From Gracilariopsis chorda (Eukaryota; Rhodophyta; Florideophyceae; Gracilariales; Gracilariaceae), in the NCBI GenBank assembly GCA_003194525.1, contig NBIV01000108.1, forward strand, positions 124,001 to 188,000: 64,000 nt of DNA, given 5' to 3'. Each line of letters begins with the position of its first letter. The first letter of the stretch is position 1. The position numbers and the translations under genes are program-made. The notes below the pieces were generated by a model, which was given only the letters and a program-made list of their open reading frames with translations, was not told the origin of the DNA and made no database searches. This document shows, piece by piece, positions 19,501 through 28,303 of the stretch.

Positions 19501-22500
19501 TTTTGATCACGCCATAGGACTTGGCCCCCTATTGCAGACAACTTGAGTCCGCCAAGAGAGGGATCACGAATGCGAATCGTTCCTTTTCCGTTTCGCGTTG
19601 TCATATCCAAATCCATGCTCAGGTCCATCGTCCCTCGAACGGTGTCTCCCCTTATGCTATCGTTATTCGAACCCATGAGCTCATGGAGCACCAAGTTTTT
19701 ACCCCTCACAGTAGCTATTAAATCATTATTCCCGTTCTTCGATAACGATGCTCTTGCTTCAGCAGAGCTGTTGCGAAAGTGCATATCAGCATTGCCTTTT
19801 ATAGACGCAGATATCGTAAGCTCGTTCGGTTTCTTCTCAACGACTGGTGTCTTGTTTGATTGCATGTTCGCGTCTTTGGCTTCCAAGGCTCTTTGAACAA
19901 TTCTATCCTTGAGGGAAAGGGAGAAGTCTGAAGCACTAAACGAAAAGGATCCAGTCATGATCTCCGGAAAGACAGTATCATTGAGCGACAGATTACGAAC
20001 TGCTAATGCTCCATCCGCTCCAAGTAGTTCCATTCGGGGTGTACGAGGCATCTTTGTAGTACCAGGTGGAAGGATGGGTTTCTGAAACATGAGTCCCTTA
20101 AAGTACGTATCAGCTGACAGCCCAAGCAATGGACTATGGCGCAAGATTGACTGCAGTTTATCGTCCGCCCATCCAGCTCGACGGCCATCGAATCCTTTTA
20201 CAATGGTTCTTAACTTGACCCTTCGTGCCTCAGGTGGATCTCCTAGTTTCAGATAAACAAGCCCCCGAAAATCGCCACCTCCTAACAACCCTGATTCTGC
20301 ATTCGCTACATTCGAGCCTTTTGTGCGATCGCCAGAAGGTGTAACGGCTTCAGCGCTTTGAACTTCATTTGACACTCGACCTGCTACTTCATTTTGGGGT
20401 TCAACAGGCTGTGATCTCGAAGCAAGTGGAGTACTCTCATAACCGAACTTGCGTTGCTCGGGGTTTAGAAGCACTTCAGGTGGTGCCCCTGAAGATTTCC
20501 ATACCACTCGACAATTGGCATCTTTTGCATGTCCTGCTAGCACGCCCTCACCACTGACCAGTCCGATTGATTTAACAGCCATTCCACCGTACTGACCTCC
20601 ATACCATTTCAACAGATTCCCTCCATCGACATTCGAAACCTTGAAATTGAACATCATCGAATCATATGGACGCATCGGCGCATGTTCGTCGATTTCCAGT
20701 GGGTCCTCCGGTAGCGGGGCAATTGGAAGAACCTTTGCTGGATCTATTTCCGGATTCCAGTAAACTGCCTTCGGGCTTCTTGGCAAGTGCTCATCCCTGC
20801 TGATTCCATAAGGAGATGGTTTTGTCATGTCGAAGTAAAGGGTTCCTTGACCCAAAGCCGTACCACCCCCTTTTATACTGGCGTCGATATCTGAAAACTT
20901 CAATAATCCTGCTATCGCATCCCACTGAAACTTAAGTTTCCCACTTGCAATCGGGAGTCTGTCGAAAACGGCGTGTTCGCCGACAGTTTCAGCCCAACCA
21001 GTAATGATCGGTTCCTCAAGGATTCCCGTAAGATGTGCTTCTCCCTTAACTTGCGCTTGGACTGGAACAAACTTTTCCACATCAAACGTGTCGAGAACGT
21101 TGTTGACGTCGACTTGATGTGCGTACCCCACTAAATTGTACCCATCTTCCATGTGAATATCCCCGACAATTGTCATCGGTAGGGTTCCCAAATGTCCCGT
21201 CGGTCCGTCTAAGAACAGGGTTTTACCTTCGAAACGCAATTTGCCTTTGATCTTGTCAAATTCAGGAGTCTTTGGGTCAGGATGAAATCGTAACGCAACA
21301 TCATCTAACGTTGCTTCCCCACTCATAATTGGTACAAGGGAGGACGATTTGTAAAGAAAATCCATGCTGACATCAGCAGCACAGCGACCCTGATCTGCAC
21401 GAAACGGAAGACTTAAAAACGACGCAACACGTGCAGCGCGGACGTCTTCTCCCGCGACTCGGAGTGTTAAGGCGACATCTTCGGGTTGCAACGAGAACAA
21501 AGTATCACCCTTCATGAACCAATCCAATGATATTGTCCCACCCTCGACGGGAGTACCTCGCACACTGGCTTCGAAATCGCCACTCAATTCAAAAGGAACA
21601 TTCTGACGTTGGGATTCGACTATGAGAGGGAAAGTTAATATCCCATTCGCATTCTCGATATCAACTATTTCGCTTGCGTGCCCATAGTCTAGAAAGTCAG
21701 CTGGGATGAATCGCACGAAGGCATTCTGAATTGAAAGCTTCCCTGGCTGCACATAGCGCAGCAAAGTGGCCAACGTTTGTTTAAGCTCAGCATCCATACC
21801 GGTGCTATGTTGCTTGTTTCGCATCAAGCCAGCATATTCTCCAGGGTCCCACTGGCCAGCAGGAAGTCCCTTCGGTCCCATAACAATAACCTGTGAAAGC
21901 TGAATGTATGCCCCACTCATGGAGATATCAAGGGCGAGTGGTTTTCCTCTCAAAACACTTCTCATAAAGCCTGTGAACTTCACATCGAGTTGTGCAACTG
22001 AGATGACTGGTGATGTTGGCCGGTCTATTGAGGGTTGTACTTGAACATTTTTCAAGGTAATACCGGTGAAAGGATTGCACCTAGCCACTCTTCCCACTAC
22101 AATGTCGCGATTAATGGTTTCCCTGGAAACCTGGGCTACCTTTCGCACGACGTAGTTGTTCAGTTGTACATAAGAAACGCATAGCACGCCAAGAAATGCC
22201 AGAAGACTGGTAGCACATGACACTCTATGAAACAGTTTATACTTTGGCAGCACGAAAAAGGGCTGTTGTGACACATTCAGAGCAGTTGTGGGGTGATTTT
22301 CGAGAAGACTCTTCTTATATAAGCCTAGCCATTTCGGATTTCTCCAGGAGTCATACAAAGATGCATAGTCGTATTTCGGAGCACGATTGTTTCCCTGCTT
22401 AGTCGAAGGCTCTTGGTCTGGTGTGACAACCGGTATATCGCAGCGAATTCTAGCTTTGTTGCTTGCAATAAGATTATGCCCAATCCCGTTAGAGCCGAGA

Positions 22501-22655
22501 AACCCTGATCTCCGAGGGGAAAGTTTCGCATAATTGGGACCGTTGCGACCGGGAAACGAGGGTGAAAGGAAAACAAGCGCGTTGAAGTAACTTGCTCTTG
22601 GAATGCTTTGCAAAGTAGCGAAAGGAACCTTCTTGGTGCGGTGGGTGAAACTCAT
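16545..22655 (-). CDS. TIC236: TIC236/TamB-family plastid inner-envelope protein
   Basis: A 2036-residue single-exon protein, giant like its family. The N-terminus is Ser/Arg/Asn-rich and acid-poor, consistent with a plastid transit peptide. A hydrophobic segment at about 145-165 should be the inner-envelope anchor. It is followed by the typical juxtamembrane block INRDIVVGRVARCNPFTGITLKNV. The rest is beta-rich AsmA/TamB-like repeat sequence with many short FxGxLxLxxG-type units. It ends in a DUF490/TamB C-terminal domain (for example VSGKVEVDGSTTAPRARGEIHLSRGSIKLLASRM). In plants TIC236 bridges the inner translocon to TOC75; in bacteria TamB works with BamA-family proteins. The last ~60 residues include a poly-Gly run encoded by GGT/GGC repeats, absent from a compact TamB domain and probably repeat expansion. 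The 3' third is much more GC-rich than the 5' part. Confidence 0.92.
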   Translation of the reverse strand: MSFTHRTKKVPFATLQSIPRASYFNALVFLSPSFPGRNGPNYAKLSPRRSGFLGSNGIGHNLIASNKARIRCDIPVVTPDQEPSTKQGNNRAPKYDYASLYDSWRNPKWLGLYKKSLLENHPTTALNVSQQPFFVLPKYKLFHRVSCATSLLAFLGVLCVSYVQLNNYVVRKVAQVSRETINRDIVVGRVARCNPFTGITLKNVQVQPSIDRPTSPVISVAQLDVKFTGFMRSVLRGKPLALDISMSGAYIQLSQVIVMGPKGLPAGQWDPGEYAGLMRNKQHSTGMDAELKQTLATLLRYVQPGKLSIQNAFVRFIPADFLDYGHASEIVDIENANGILTFPLIVESQRQNVPFELSGDFEASVRGTPVEGGTISLDWFMKGDTLFSLQPEDVALTLRVAGEDVRAARVASFLSLPFRADQGRCAADVSMDFLYKSSSLVPIMSGEATLDDVALRFHPDPKTPEFDKIKGKLRFEGKTLFLDGPTGHLGTLPMTIVGDIHMEDGYNLVGYAHQVDVNNVLDTFDVEKFVPVQAQVKGEAHLTGILEEPIITGWAETVGEHAVFDRLPIASGKLKFQWDAIAGLLKFSDIDASIKGGGTALGQGTLYFDMTKPSPYGISRDEHLPRSPKAVYWNPEIDPAKVLPIAPLPEDPLEIDEHAPMRPYDSMMFNFKVSNVDGGNLLKWYGGQYGGMAVKSIGLVSGEGVLAGHAKDANCRVVWKSSGAPPEVLLNPEQRKFGYESTPLASRSQPVEPQNEVAGRVSNEVQSAEAVTPSGDRTKGSNVANAESGLLGGGDFRGLVYLKLGDPPEARRVKLRTIVKGFDGRRAGWADDKLQSILRHSPLLGLSADTYFKGLMFQKPILPPGTTKMPRTPRMELLGADGALAVRNLSLNDTVFPEIMTGSFSFSASDFSLSLKDRIVQRALEAKDANMQSNKTPVVEKKPNELTISASIKGNADMHFRNSSAEARASLSKNGNNDLIATVRGKNLVLHELMGSNNDSIRGDTVRGTMDLSMDLDMTTRNGKGTIRIRDPSLGGLKLSAIGGQVLWRDQNVFLRKGTVKYRRSEYRISARYGLPSAEGSAFDWDVNVNVHKANVKDIAQLILSGNAVASAMQTPLSSDGIGRVIHPNGPEWIRRLSLSTDPEIEDLSEVWEVPTNIPFSEQVVYYHQLLAEELEFPKRRSRKRSHPRPRKAAPRLSDVHGDVTGIISIKYDSRLGEENAGASTGSALLQAVLDQLSRASFSFRLTGTDWMVGDIPIDKVEASGSFEEGVLDIGPLLLQSRQEFGAEVQCRVTRSGSVSAAAIVDNAPAALVNRYMQAPVSIAGNCSGRFQVEGNITNPRALGRVVWTNASLNGKHVRGARTDMACVNGRCLLNVNARIGGSSGNAREESDEERLNSLFWNDSVVAALQDLATRTPSKFETSASSSAQGGKRDRERGEAVSVRVSAPVRFYVRRYLQPRTPGAFWSVLEPVLGGAYPIDDEWILADVRVRKYGLLLLNTVLPELGWDGGDSDIELLLSGTVQKPVVRGRVTVTDGRVWPSVLAEPVHSLRGEVGFSEKGLISVRSLSGRCDGKGLHVSGDMFFSERHREMAESRVERLTRQQQMGAESRASNRRKGRRVTDAALNYEKKRLSNALRGLHVDVGEVGINLENALSSKLSARVDIRGVATRPVVGGTVILSDGEIMLSGGGAGGGGGAGIGAEVGAVSRSAWRRQEEAGGVGNSAGRRLDAVGTGARGKAGAGAANCTSGGVQVERLTVALGRGMRVVQPLVLKLDVSGKVEVDGSTTAPRARGEIHLSRGSIKLLASRMWIRKGEKSFIRFGGTEGGGGGNEGGDVAEWAVVRVALEDEKFIVRIAECALASWADHVSIVDKRGMREETEGWGRVLVSDVEGRRGVEVVKKVLANYVADVGSVGGKMGKAEWKVFPTLGRVGGEDKWGGVKDVGGGGQVEVGRVSISSRRTVGGWGGGRVVARLLGWLSVNVGVEGGRQRVGVEVRLGGAAGGVGGGGGGGGGGGGGGDGEEVRAGDTQCYQQRAE

Positions 22656-23214
22656 GCTTGACGTTAGCTCTAGAGACTTCTGCTAATGTATACGACGAAA
22701 AAATATTGCAGTGGTAGGAGAGGTTTCATGGTGTGGAGCACAGACCACGGACTTAGCATCCAAATGAGAAATTGAGCTTATAAAACCGAACTCGGCAATC
22801 TCAACTAACTGGCCGCATGCTCTTGAGCCCGTAGAAAGCACTCGGACGAAATGTTGGCAGCTTTCCGTTCGTTGTTGTTGAGGGAGACCATCAACGTGTG
22901 CAGCATCGACCCTACGTCGGGGCATATAACTTTGCTGTAGCTCTATGTGTCTCTAGCTAGATACATCGCTAAGAGATCTGAACACCGGATCAAACAGTGT
23001 GGATCAAATCAGTTTTTCAAAAAATCAAATTTCCAACTTCGGGATCTGAGAGATGAAGCTGAAACCTATATCAACAAGGGTAGCGGCGATGTGGGTCGAA
23101 GACACAATTCCAGTGGTCACGGGCTCAACACCCGCCAAATAAGATACTGCACACAAAGGAGGGTGGCTATGAAGAGAATCTAGCAATTGCTAGCAATCTA
23201 GCCCTCACCGTATC

Positions 23215-24104
23215 TTAGGCGGCGCTCGCTTCGTTGAACGCTTCTCGAAGCTCGGAGTCCGTAAGACCATAATAGCGGACATTAATGTAATCAAGAATGT
23301 CTTGATGCGGCACTCCATTAATTACATTAGCGGCGGCACACTGATGATTTGGAACCATATGCAAATTTACGAGTCTGCGCATCTCGTTGTGCAAGGCCAA
23401 CGCGTCCGCTATGCGGTCCAATCCTGCCTGATCACATGAAACCAAAGGATGATTACAATAAAAATCCCGACCATTAACTTGAACAACACAAGCAACTCCA
23501 CAAATTTCCTCAAGTCTCTCTTCAATCAACTGGTTGACGAAGACTTTCGAGTCACGTCCTGGGAATACAGCATTATGAACACGGTCCAGTGGTTCATCAT
23601 TTGCAACGATGTTGTCTCTAGGCTACCTACGACCTGTTAGAATCCACCGGCGGAAGAGAACAGTCGCGTCACGGATGCGGACATCTCCACACGTAGAAAT
23701 GGTTATATGCATAGACGTAAGGATCAGTTATGTTGAATACAGCTGCTTGGCGCGCTTGAGGTAGCCCTACGAAACAGTATCATCAGCAATAACTCTCGCG
23801 TGTGTGTCAGCCAAGACCATATGTTGAGAGACCGAGTAGAATACCTCAGAGGAGGTATTTCCAATGCGCTGAGGAACGTCGGTGGGTAGATTAACTTCAC
23901 CGATGTGATCGGCGACTGCGGATCGAGCAAACTTTTGCGGTACTGGTTCCACATCTTGGATTGGTTCAGCCCATTTTAGGTCATACTTTGACTGTGGTCA
24001 CGAGGCTGACGACGCACATCAGGGCGGTTTTTCCTGCGGCGTTGAGCAGTAGCAATGTTGGGGTTCAGAGGGGCTAGAAGGGGTGCGTCTTGCGGATCGG
24101 CCAT
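23215..24104 (-). pseudogene. Decayed coding relic, family unknown
   Basis: Coding potential runs through about 300 codons but changes frame at least twice and hits internal stops. The first piece starts MADPQDAPLLAPLNPNI and is Arg-rich. A second piece in another frame includes AEPIQDVEPVPQKF and HMVLADTHARVIADD. After a stop it continues in a third frame (PYVYAYNHFYVWRCP). It ends in a 114-residue open piece with VACVVQVNGRDFYCNHPLVSC and DILDYINVRYYGLTDSELREAF. The pieces line up in order and in one direction, which supports one ancestral gene of roughly 33 kDa. I do not recognise the family. A mobile-element protein is possible given the repeats around it, and unannotated introns are a less likely explanation. 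Confidence 0.5.
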
Positions 24105-24184
24105 CTTCGTAGAGTGCAAACAAACAACACACTGATAATAGCACAGAAAACAGAGGAAGGAAGAAGCTCCCTTGTAGTGTTAGG

Positions 24185-24240
24185 TTCTACCACAATGCCG
24201 TAATCAGGTAATGTGTGCCCACAAAGAAGAAGAAGAAGAC
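24185..24240 (-). repeat. Diverged repeat R1 (with R2 at 25149-25205)
   Basis: TTCTACCACAATGCCGTAAT... through TGTGCCCACAAAGAAGAAG is clearly related to the segment at 25149-25205, in the same orientation, with similarity fading on both sides. On the minus strand R1 ends about 80 bp before the start of the coding relic. It may be a duplicated promoter/leader or LTR fragment of the same dead element. Confidence 0.5.
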
Positions 24241-25148
24241 GGAGACAAAAAAAAAGGGAGGCGTTCAAGGAATATGAGAAAGAGCGATACCTTTTAGGTC
24301 AATTAACGATAAGGGGTAAAAGAGCCTTTGAACCTTTTATCTCTACTCTCGGACCCTTGGTAGGTGCTGTATTCATCATAGCAGCGAACAATAGAGATCT
24401 CGCACAGAATCTCACGAGGGTTGAAGTATTGCCTTTAGTGCGAATATAGGAGTTGAATCCTATAGCAGAGTCTGCTTTCTTCATGTATGAGGTCTATCCA
24501 GAGTTGTAGAGTTTAGTTCTTACTTCGATCACTAGCTCTGCCTAATCAGGAAGAGCTCAAAGCAATGGTCCTTTAATACAAATTTAAGAGTTTCACAACG
24601 TTGAGCTCAGAATGATACAAAATGCTCATTATGCGTACACCCTTCTTCTATACCTGGTCTTTATTGTACTATCTTTACTGTACTGTCCTGACTTCTAATC
24701 GCCAGGCTCAGGAAGAACCATGCTTTTCACTACCCTTGCAACTTTGGGCTTTGAAAATACTTACATACAGCTAGAGCTAGTGCCGAAATCTACCGATAAG
24801 CAAGTAGTACCTTTAGAAAAAAACAAATAGTCCAAGTTCGCATGTGCTTTTGGGTCTTTAACTCTTAAAAGTGCCTAAGCACAAGTTGGGTTAGAATCGC
24901 CATATAAGCTAGTTTACGCGCTCAAGCACTATTATAGAAAACGTTAGAGAGCGACAGCATCGGCCATCTGACTGTTGCACTATGATATGAAAAAGACAGT
25001 ACACTACGCAGATCAAAGCTTCGATGGATACAAACCAGTTTCAGCAGTTATACACCCTGATCTATCCCTTCTGTTGTTTAAGGTGCTCACGAAGAGTAGA
25101 TAGCGGCTAACCTTAGTTGTTGAGAGATTGAGAAGGAATTATGATGAG

Positions 25149-25205
25149 TTCTACCACAGCATCGCAATTAGACATTGTGCGCCCATAAAGAAGAAGAAGA
25201 AGAAG
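25149..25205 (-). repeat. Diverged repeat R2 (with R1 at 24185-24240)
   Basis: Second copy of the R1 sequence (TTCTACCACAGCATCGCAAT...TGCGCCCATAAAGAAGAAG). The copies share the AAGAAG run and differ by scattered substitutions. No coding relic follows it on the minus strand. Confidence 0.5.
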
Positions 25206-25310
25206 TTTAAGGTGCCAATAATAAGAGGCTCCAAGTTTATGGCAAGAAGCGAACGCAAGTACATTGGCACTTGCTTTTCGTTGATAATACGAAGGTAGCA
25301 AAGGTAGAAG

Positions 25311-25870
25311 CTGGGATGGAACCAATCCGAGGAGGAGGGGATTGCGATTCAAGATTGCAAGCTTGTTCCTGAGTTGCAATTTTATTGCAATAGCTTTAAT
25401 CCCTCACAATCCGATTACAATCTTCAATTATCAACGCAATGGCAGCCAAATCTTTGATCTTGCAACCAGTTTCTATCTGCCTTCATCAGAGTTATCGTTT
25501 TCTGAAGTAATTCAGTATCCCAAAAACGAGGATTCACAAATTGAGCATGTCATAGTGAGATCTTTAGAAACAAATTAACAGGGTTACCATTGATATATAT
25601 GTTAAGATGTCGAAGTAGAATACGTATCGGTCAGAGTATTGGGGCGCTTGTTCTAGAACTTTATGCTTTTGCGCATTCATGCTATGTATTACGCTAATGC
25701 TATCAAGTTGATAGAAGCAAAATGTAGCGAGTTCTGATACAACGGCTGTTAGCGATTGCAACCTTAAGCAATCTGAGGAAAAGATTGTTTTGTACGAGCC
25801 CATCAGATTGCAATCTTTTTGCGCTTGAACAATCCCAAATTGCAATCCAATCGATTGCGTTCCACCCCTG
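25311..25870. mobile_element. Possible non-autonomous hAT-like element (MITE)
   Basis: The right end, read inward on the minus strand, begins CAGGGGTGGAACGCAATC, and the left end begins CTGGGATGGAACCAATCC, so the termini are imperfect inverted repeats. CAGGGGTG-type ends are common in hAT transposons. The interior is short, non-coding and studded with ATTGCAAT/GATTGC motifs. No clear 8-bp target duplication is visible, so the element would be old. A related terminus (CAGGGGTTGG followed by GGTTGCAATCGGTTGCAATT) occurs at 37581. Confidence 0.35.
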
Positions 25871-26255
25871 TGTACACTAGAGGGCCGCCTAATACCAGTC
25901 AACCTATTTTATTTGCGCTTGACAACAATACTGCTGCCCCAGCCAATGTATGACTAATGAGCGTCCGAAGAAAGAATTGTTTTGAGTGAGATTGCTGAGC
26001 GGCATTCATTTGGTGTTGACATCGGATATGACTACTACAAGGCGGTCACTGAGCTTCCTTTTCGCGACTAGTAGAACTTAAGCATCGGAATAATAACAGC
26101 TTGCCATCATTCACCCTCATTGATGGTACAATCGTGAGTTTGTGAGAAGCAACAAGACTCCAGACACTCGCTGTGCAGAGCGAATACTGTGCGTACGCAG
26201 TCGCACCTTTACTGGATAACGGCGCAAGAACAAAAGAGAGCAAACAGCACCACAA

Positions 26256-26960
26256 ATGACCCGGTTTGAGCAGAAAACTACCGTTGGTACCACATTCGTA
26301 ATAGCATTACTGATTCAGTCTTGTGGCGGTGTGCGATTTTATCTGAACGATCGAGAGAGAAGATGCTTCAACTTCGAGGCACAACACGGTGTTCGAGTTC
26401 TAGGGCATCGTTCCATAGCACATGGACGCGGTCAGGCCGAACTGTCGCTCGAGATCAAGGCCGCGAACGGAAAAGTGGTGTACGAATCACATAGCGGTGA
26501 TGCAAAGGACTCGATGTTTTCGTTCATAACACCTGCATTCGATGCACCACAACACTACGAAGACTACGAATACGAAATGGAAGACCCGCACGCAGTGTTC
26601 GCAGCATGTTTAACCCTTTCGTTTCATGCATCTATGCATACTGCGAATGAGAAACGTGCTGTTACGTTCTGGGTAGAGGTGGATGCACGAGGGTCTGGTG
26701 AATCAGCACAGGGACATGCAACTGGAGGTAGTATGATACGAGTGCAACAGTCATTACGTCAGATGCAAAATACGTTGAAGACAGTTGCGATTGATTTGAC
26801 TCATTTGCAAGCACGTGAACGAAGATTGGTGAAGCGAAACAAGGCCACTGCAGAGAGACTGAAGCTGTTTGCAGGTGTGTGTTTGACCGTGTTGATCGCA
26901 ACGTCGTCACTGCAGTACATGCATTATAAAAAGTTGTTCAAGGCGAAGAAACTGTGCTGA
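26256..26960 (+). CDS. p24/emp24 family ER-Golgi cargo receptor
   Basis: A 234-residue type I membrane protein of the p24 (emp24/gp25L/TMED) family, which sorts cargo and shapes COPI/COPII vesicles. An N-terminal hydrophobic signal peptide (about 11-28) precedes a GOLD domain opening with VRFYLNDRERRCFNFEA, including the first of the two conserved cysteines. The second is in the FAACLTLSF stretch. A coiled-coil region (about 165-200, VQQSLRQMQNTLKTVAIDLTHL) leads to a membrane span (about 204-222) and a short basic cytosolic tail KKLFKAKKLC, suited to COPI interaction. The tail lacks the classic terminal KKxx but has dilysines. Its 3' end is 84 bp from the 3' end of the convergent IF-3 gene. 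Confidence 0.9.
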   Translation: MTRFEQKTTVGTTFVIALLIQSCGGVRFYLNDRERRCFNFEAQHGVRVLGHRSIAHGRGQAELSLEIKAANGKVVYESHSGDAKDSMFSFITPAFDAPQHYEDYEYEMEDPHAVFAACLTLSFHASMHTANEKRAVTFWVEVDARGSGESAQGHATGGSMIRVQQSLRQMQNTLKTVAIDLTHLQARERRLVKRNKATAERLKLFAGVCLTVLIATSSLQYMHYKKLFKAKKLC

Positions 26961-27044
26961 CGAGGTGGTACTCCGTGGGGCTTTACACAACTGAGCATTG
27001 CTTTCTGGGCAAAAGCAGAGGGAGACGAAGAGATCGAAGTGGAA

Positions 27045-27773
27045 TCATTCGTGGTGGTGCGTTTGTTCGGATGTGAGCTTCTCTCTCTGTTGTTTGGGTA
27101 AGGGCTGAATAAAAATGTGCAGCGGACGACGAGGTTGCTCGTGTTGTTCGGCGTCGGGCGGTTGTTCAAAGAGAGAATCGACAGTTCCGCCGGACGGAAT
27201 GCCTTGAACAACTCCATAGGCCGAGAGCTGATGCGCGGCTTTGATAAGCGCTTGTTTAGCATCCCGTTTCAATTTACCGTGACCGCGTCTGAACTGGACA
27301 TAAATCTTAACTCGATATCCCTCAAGCAAGAATCGCTGCGCATGTTGCATTTTGATGTGCATATCATGCGGATCAGTGACAGGGGAGAATCGAATTTGCT
27401 TGAGCACGGATTGTTTCTTCTGCACTCGTTTCGCGTGTTTGGCGGCTTTGTCCTGCTGATATTGGCGTTTTTGTCGTTGCTGTTCGTACTGCTCGTAGTC
27501 GACGATGCGCACAACGGGCAGTGGGGCGTCTGTATCTGATTTGGATACGGTGAGTTGCATGAGATCCTTACCGGCTGTGCGGGCGCGATAAAGCGCGTCA
27601 CGTCCAGACATGAGCCCGCAGTCCGAGCCGGACTCAGAAATGAGTCGCACGGAGGGGACATCGACCAGCGCATCGTTCAGACGAGGGGGAACGGGCCGCG
27701 TTGCGAAGGCGCGAGAAGACGCGCTTTGCAACGCCAGCGGCAAGCGGCGCAATGCAACAACGCGCACGGCCAT
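27045..27773 (-). CDS. Translation initiation factor IF-3, probably mitochondrial
   Basis: A 242-residue IF-3 homologue. The N-terminal domain holds VPSVRLISESGSDCGLMSGRDALYRARTAGKDLMQL; the linker is Lys/Gln-rich; the C-terminal domain has KQIRFSPVTDPHDMHIKMQHAQRFLLEGYRVKIYVQFRRG, the KIRxxTDxHDxxxK / GxKVKxxxxFRGR signature of IF-3. The first ~30 residues (MAVRVVALRRLPLALQSASSRAFATRP) are Arg-rich, amphipathic and acid-free, with an R-x-F cleavage-like site, typical of a mitochondrial presequence. Plastid targeting cannot be excluded. It separates ribosomal subunits and proofreads start-codon selection. It shares a 530-bp divergent upstream region with the ANL-domain gene. Confidence 0.9.
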   Translation of the reverse strand: MAVRVVALRRLPLALQSASSRAFATRPVPPRLNDALVDVPSVRLISESGSDCGLMSGRDALYRARTAGKDLMQLTVSKSDTDAPLPVVRIVDYEQYEQQRQKRQYQQDKAAKHAKRVQKKQSVLKQIRFSPVTDPHDMHIKMQHAQRFLLEGYRVKIYVQFRRGHGKLKRDAKQALIKAAHQLSAYGVVQGIPSGGTVDSLFEQPPDAEQHEQPRRPLHIFIQPLPKQQREKLTSEQTHHHE

Positions 27774-28303
27774 ATCTCACACGGCCAGCTTCGCATCGGA
27801 GCGCGATCGCCGAGATGATCGCAGCACAATGTAGTGCAATGAATGGCCGAACGTTCACGATACAGGTACCTGTACCGTTGGTACAGTAGTACACGTACAG
27901 CCCCGCTGTAAGCATTTTAGAGAGTGTGCGCGAATGGACAGCTGGCGCAACGGACCGCTTCGTAACGACGCTTTGCATGTTTGTGCGCGCGCGCCTCCCC
28001 CACACAACGCCCGATTGGCATTGGCACATCCCGCACGCGCTTCCGTCCGCATCCCCCACCCCCTTCCCATCCCCCTTCCCCACCCCGATCGGCGCATCGG
28101 CGCTTGCAGCGCTTCCTTTCTCTGCTGCTTCCCCGTCCACGTCCTACACCCCAATATCCTCCGTCCATCCTCTCCTTCGTCCCTCCAACCTCCCTGCCCC
28201 CGCCCCACAGTCCCGTAACCCGCCCCTTGGCAGTTTGGCCTCCACCTCTCATCACCCCTACCCCACACCCTTCCACCCCCCTCCGCCCTTGCTGCGACGC
28301 AAC
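27774..28303. promoter_or_regulatory. Divergent promoter region IF-3 / ANL-domain gene
   Basis: 530 bp between two outward-facing genes. It holds a 17-bp palindrome CTGTACC-GTT-GGTACAG (27870-27886) inside a cluster of GTAC repeats (27865-27898). A strongly C-rich strand (about 28000-28295) runs up to the ATG at 28304 and is probably the 5' leader of that gene. An upstream GTG would extend the frame, but only through Pro-rich noise. Confidence 0.4.
27870..27886 (+). promoter_or_regulatory. Palindromic TACCGTTGGTA motif in divergent promoter
   Basis: Perfect 7-bp arms CTGTACC / GGTACAG around GTT, about 100 bp upstream of the IF-3 ATG. It is the best-placed copy of the recurrent TACC-N3-GGTA palindrome. 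A role as a bidirectional control site is inference. Confidence 0.35.

Larger units (their letters stand above)
22656..26255. other. Gene-poor, repeat-bearing region
   Basis: No intact gene over 3.6 kb, and AT-richer than its surroundings. It holds a decayed coding relic (23215-24104, minus), a diverged direct repeat pair (24185-24240 and 25149-25205), and a possible 560-bp terminal-inverted-repeat element (25311-25870) rich in ATTGCAAT. It has the look of an accumulation site for mobile-element debris. Confidence 0.6.

Noticed and set aside
27926-28303. 126-codon upstream extension of the ANL-domain protein from a GTG
   Set aside because: Starts at a non-ATG codon, is Pro/Ser/His-rich from C tracts and shows no targeting or domain signature. 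The ATG at 28304 is preferred.
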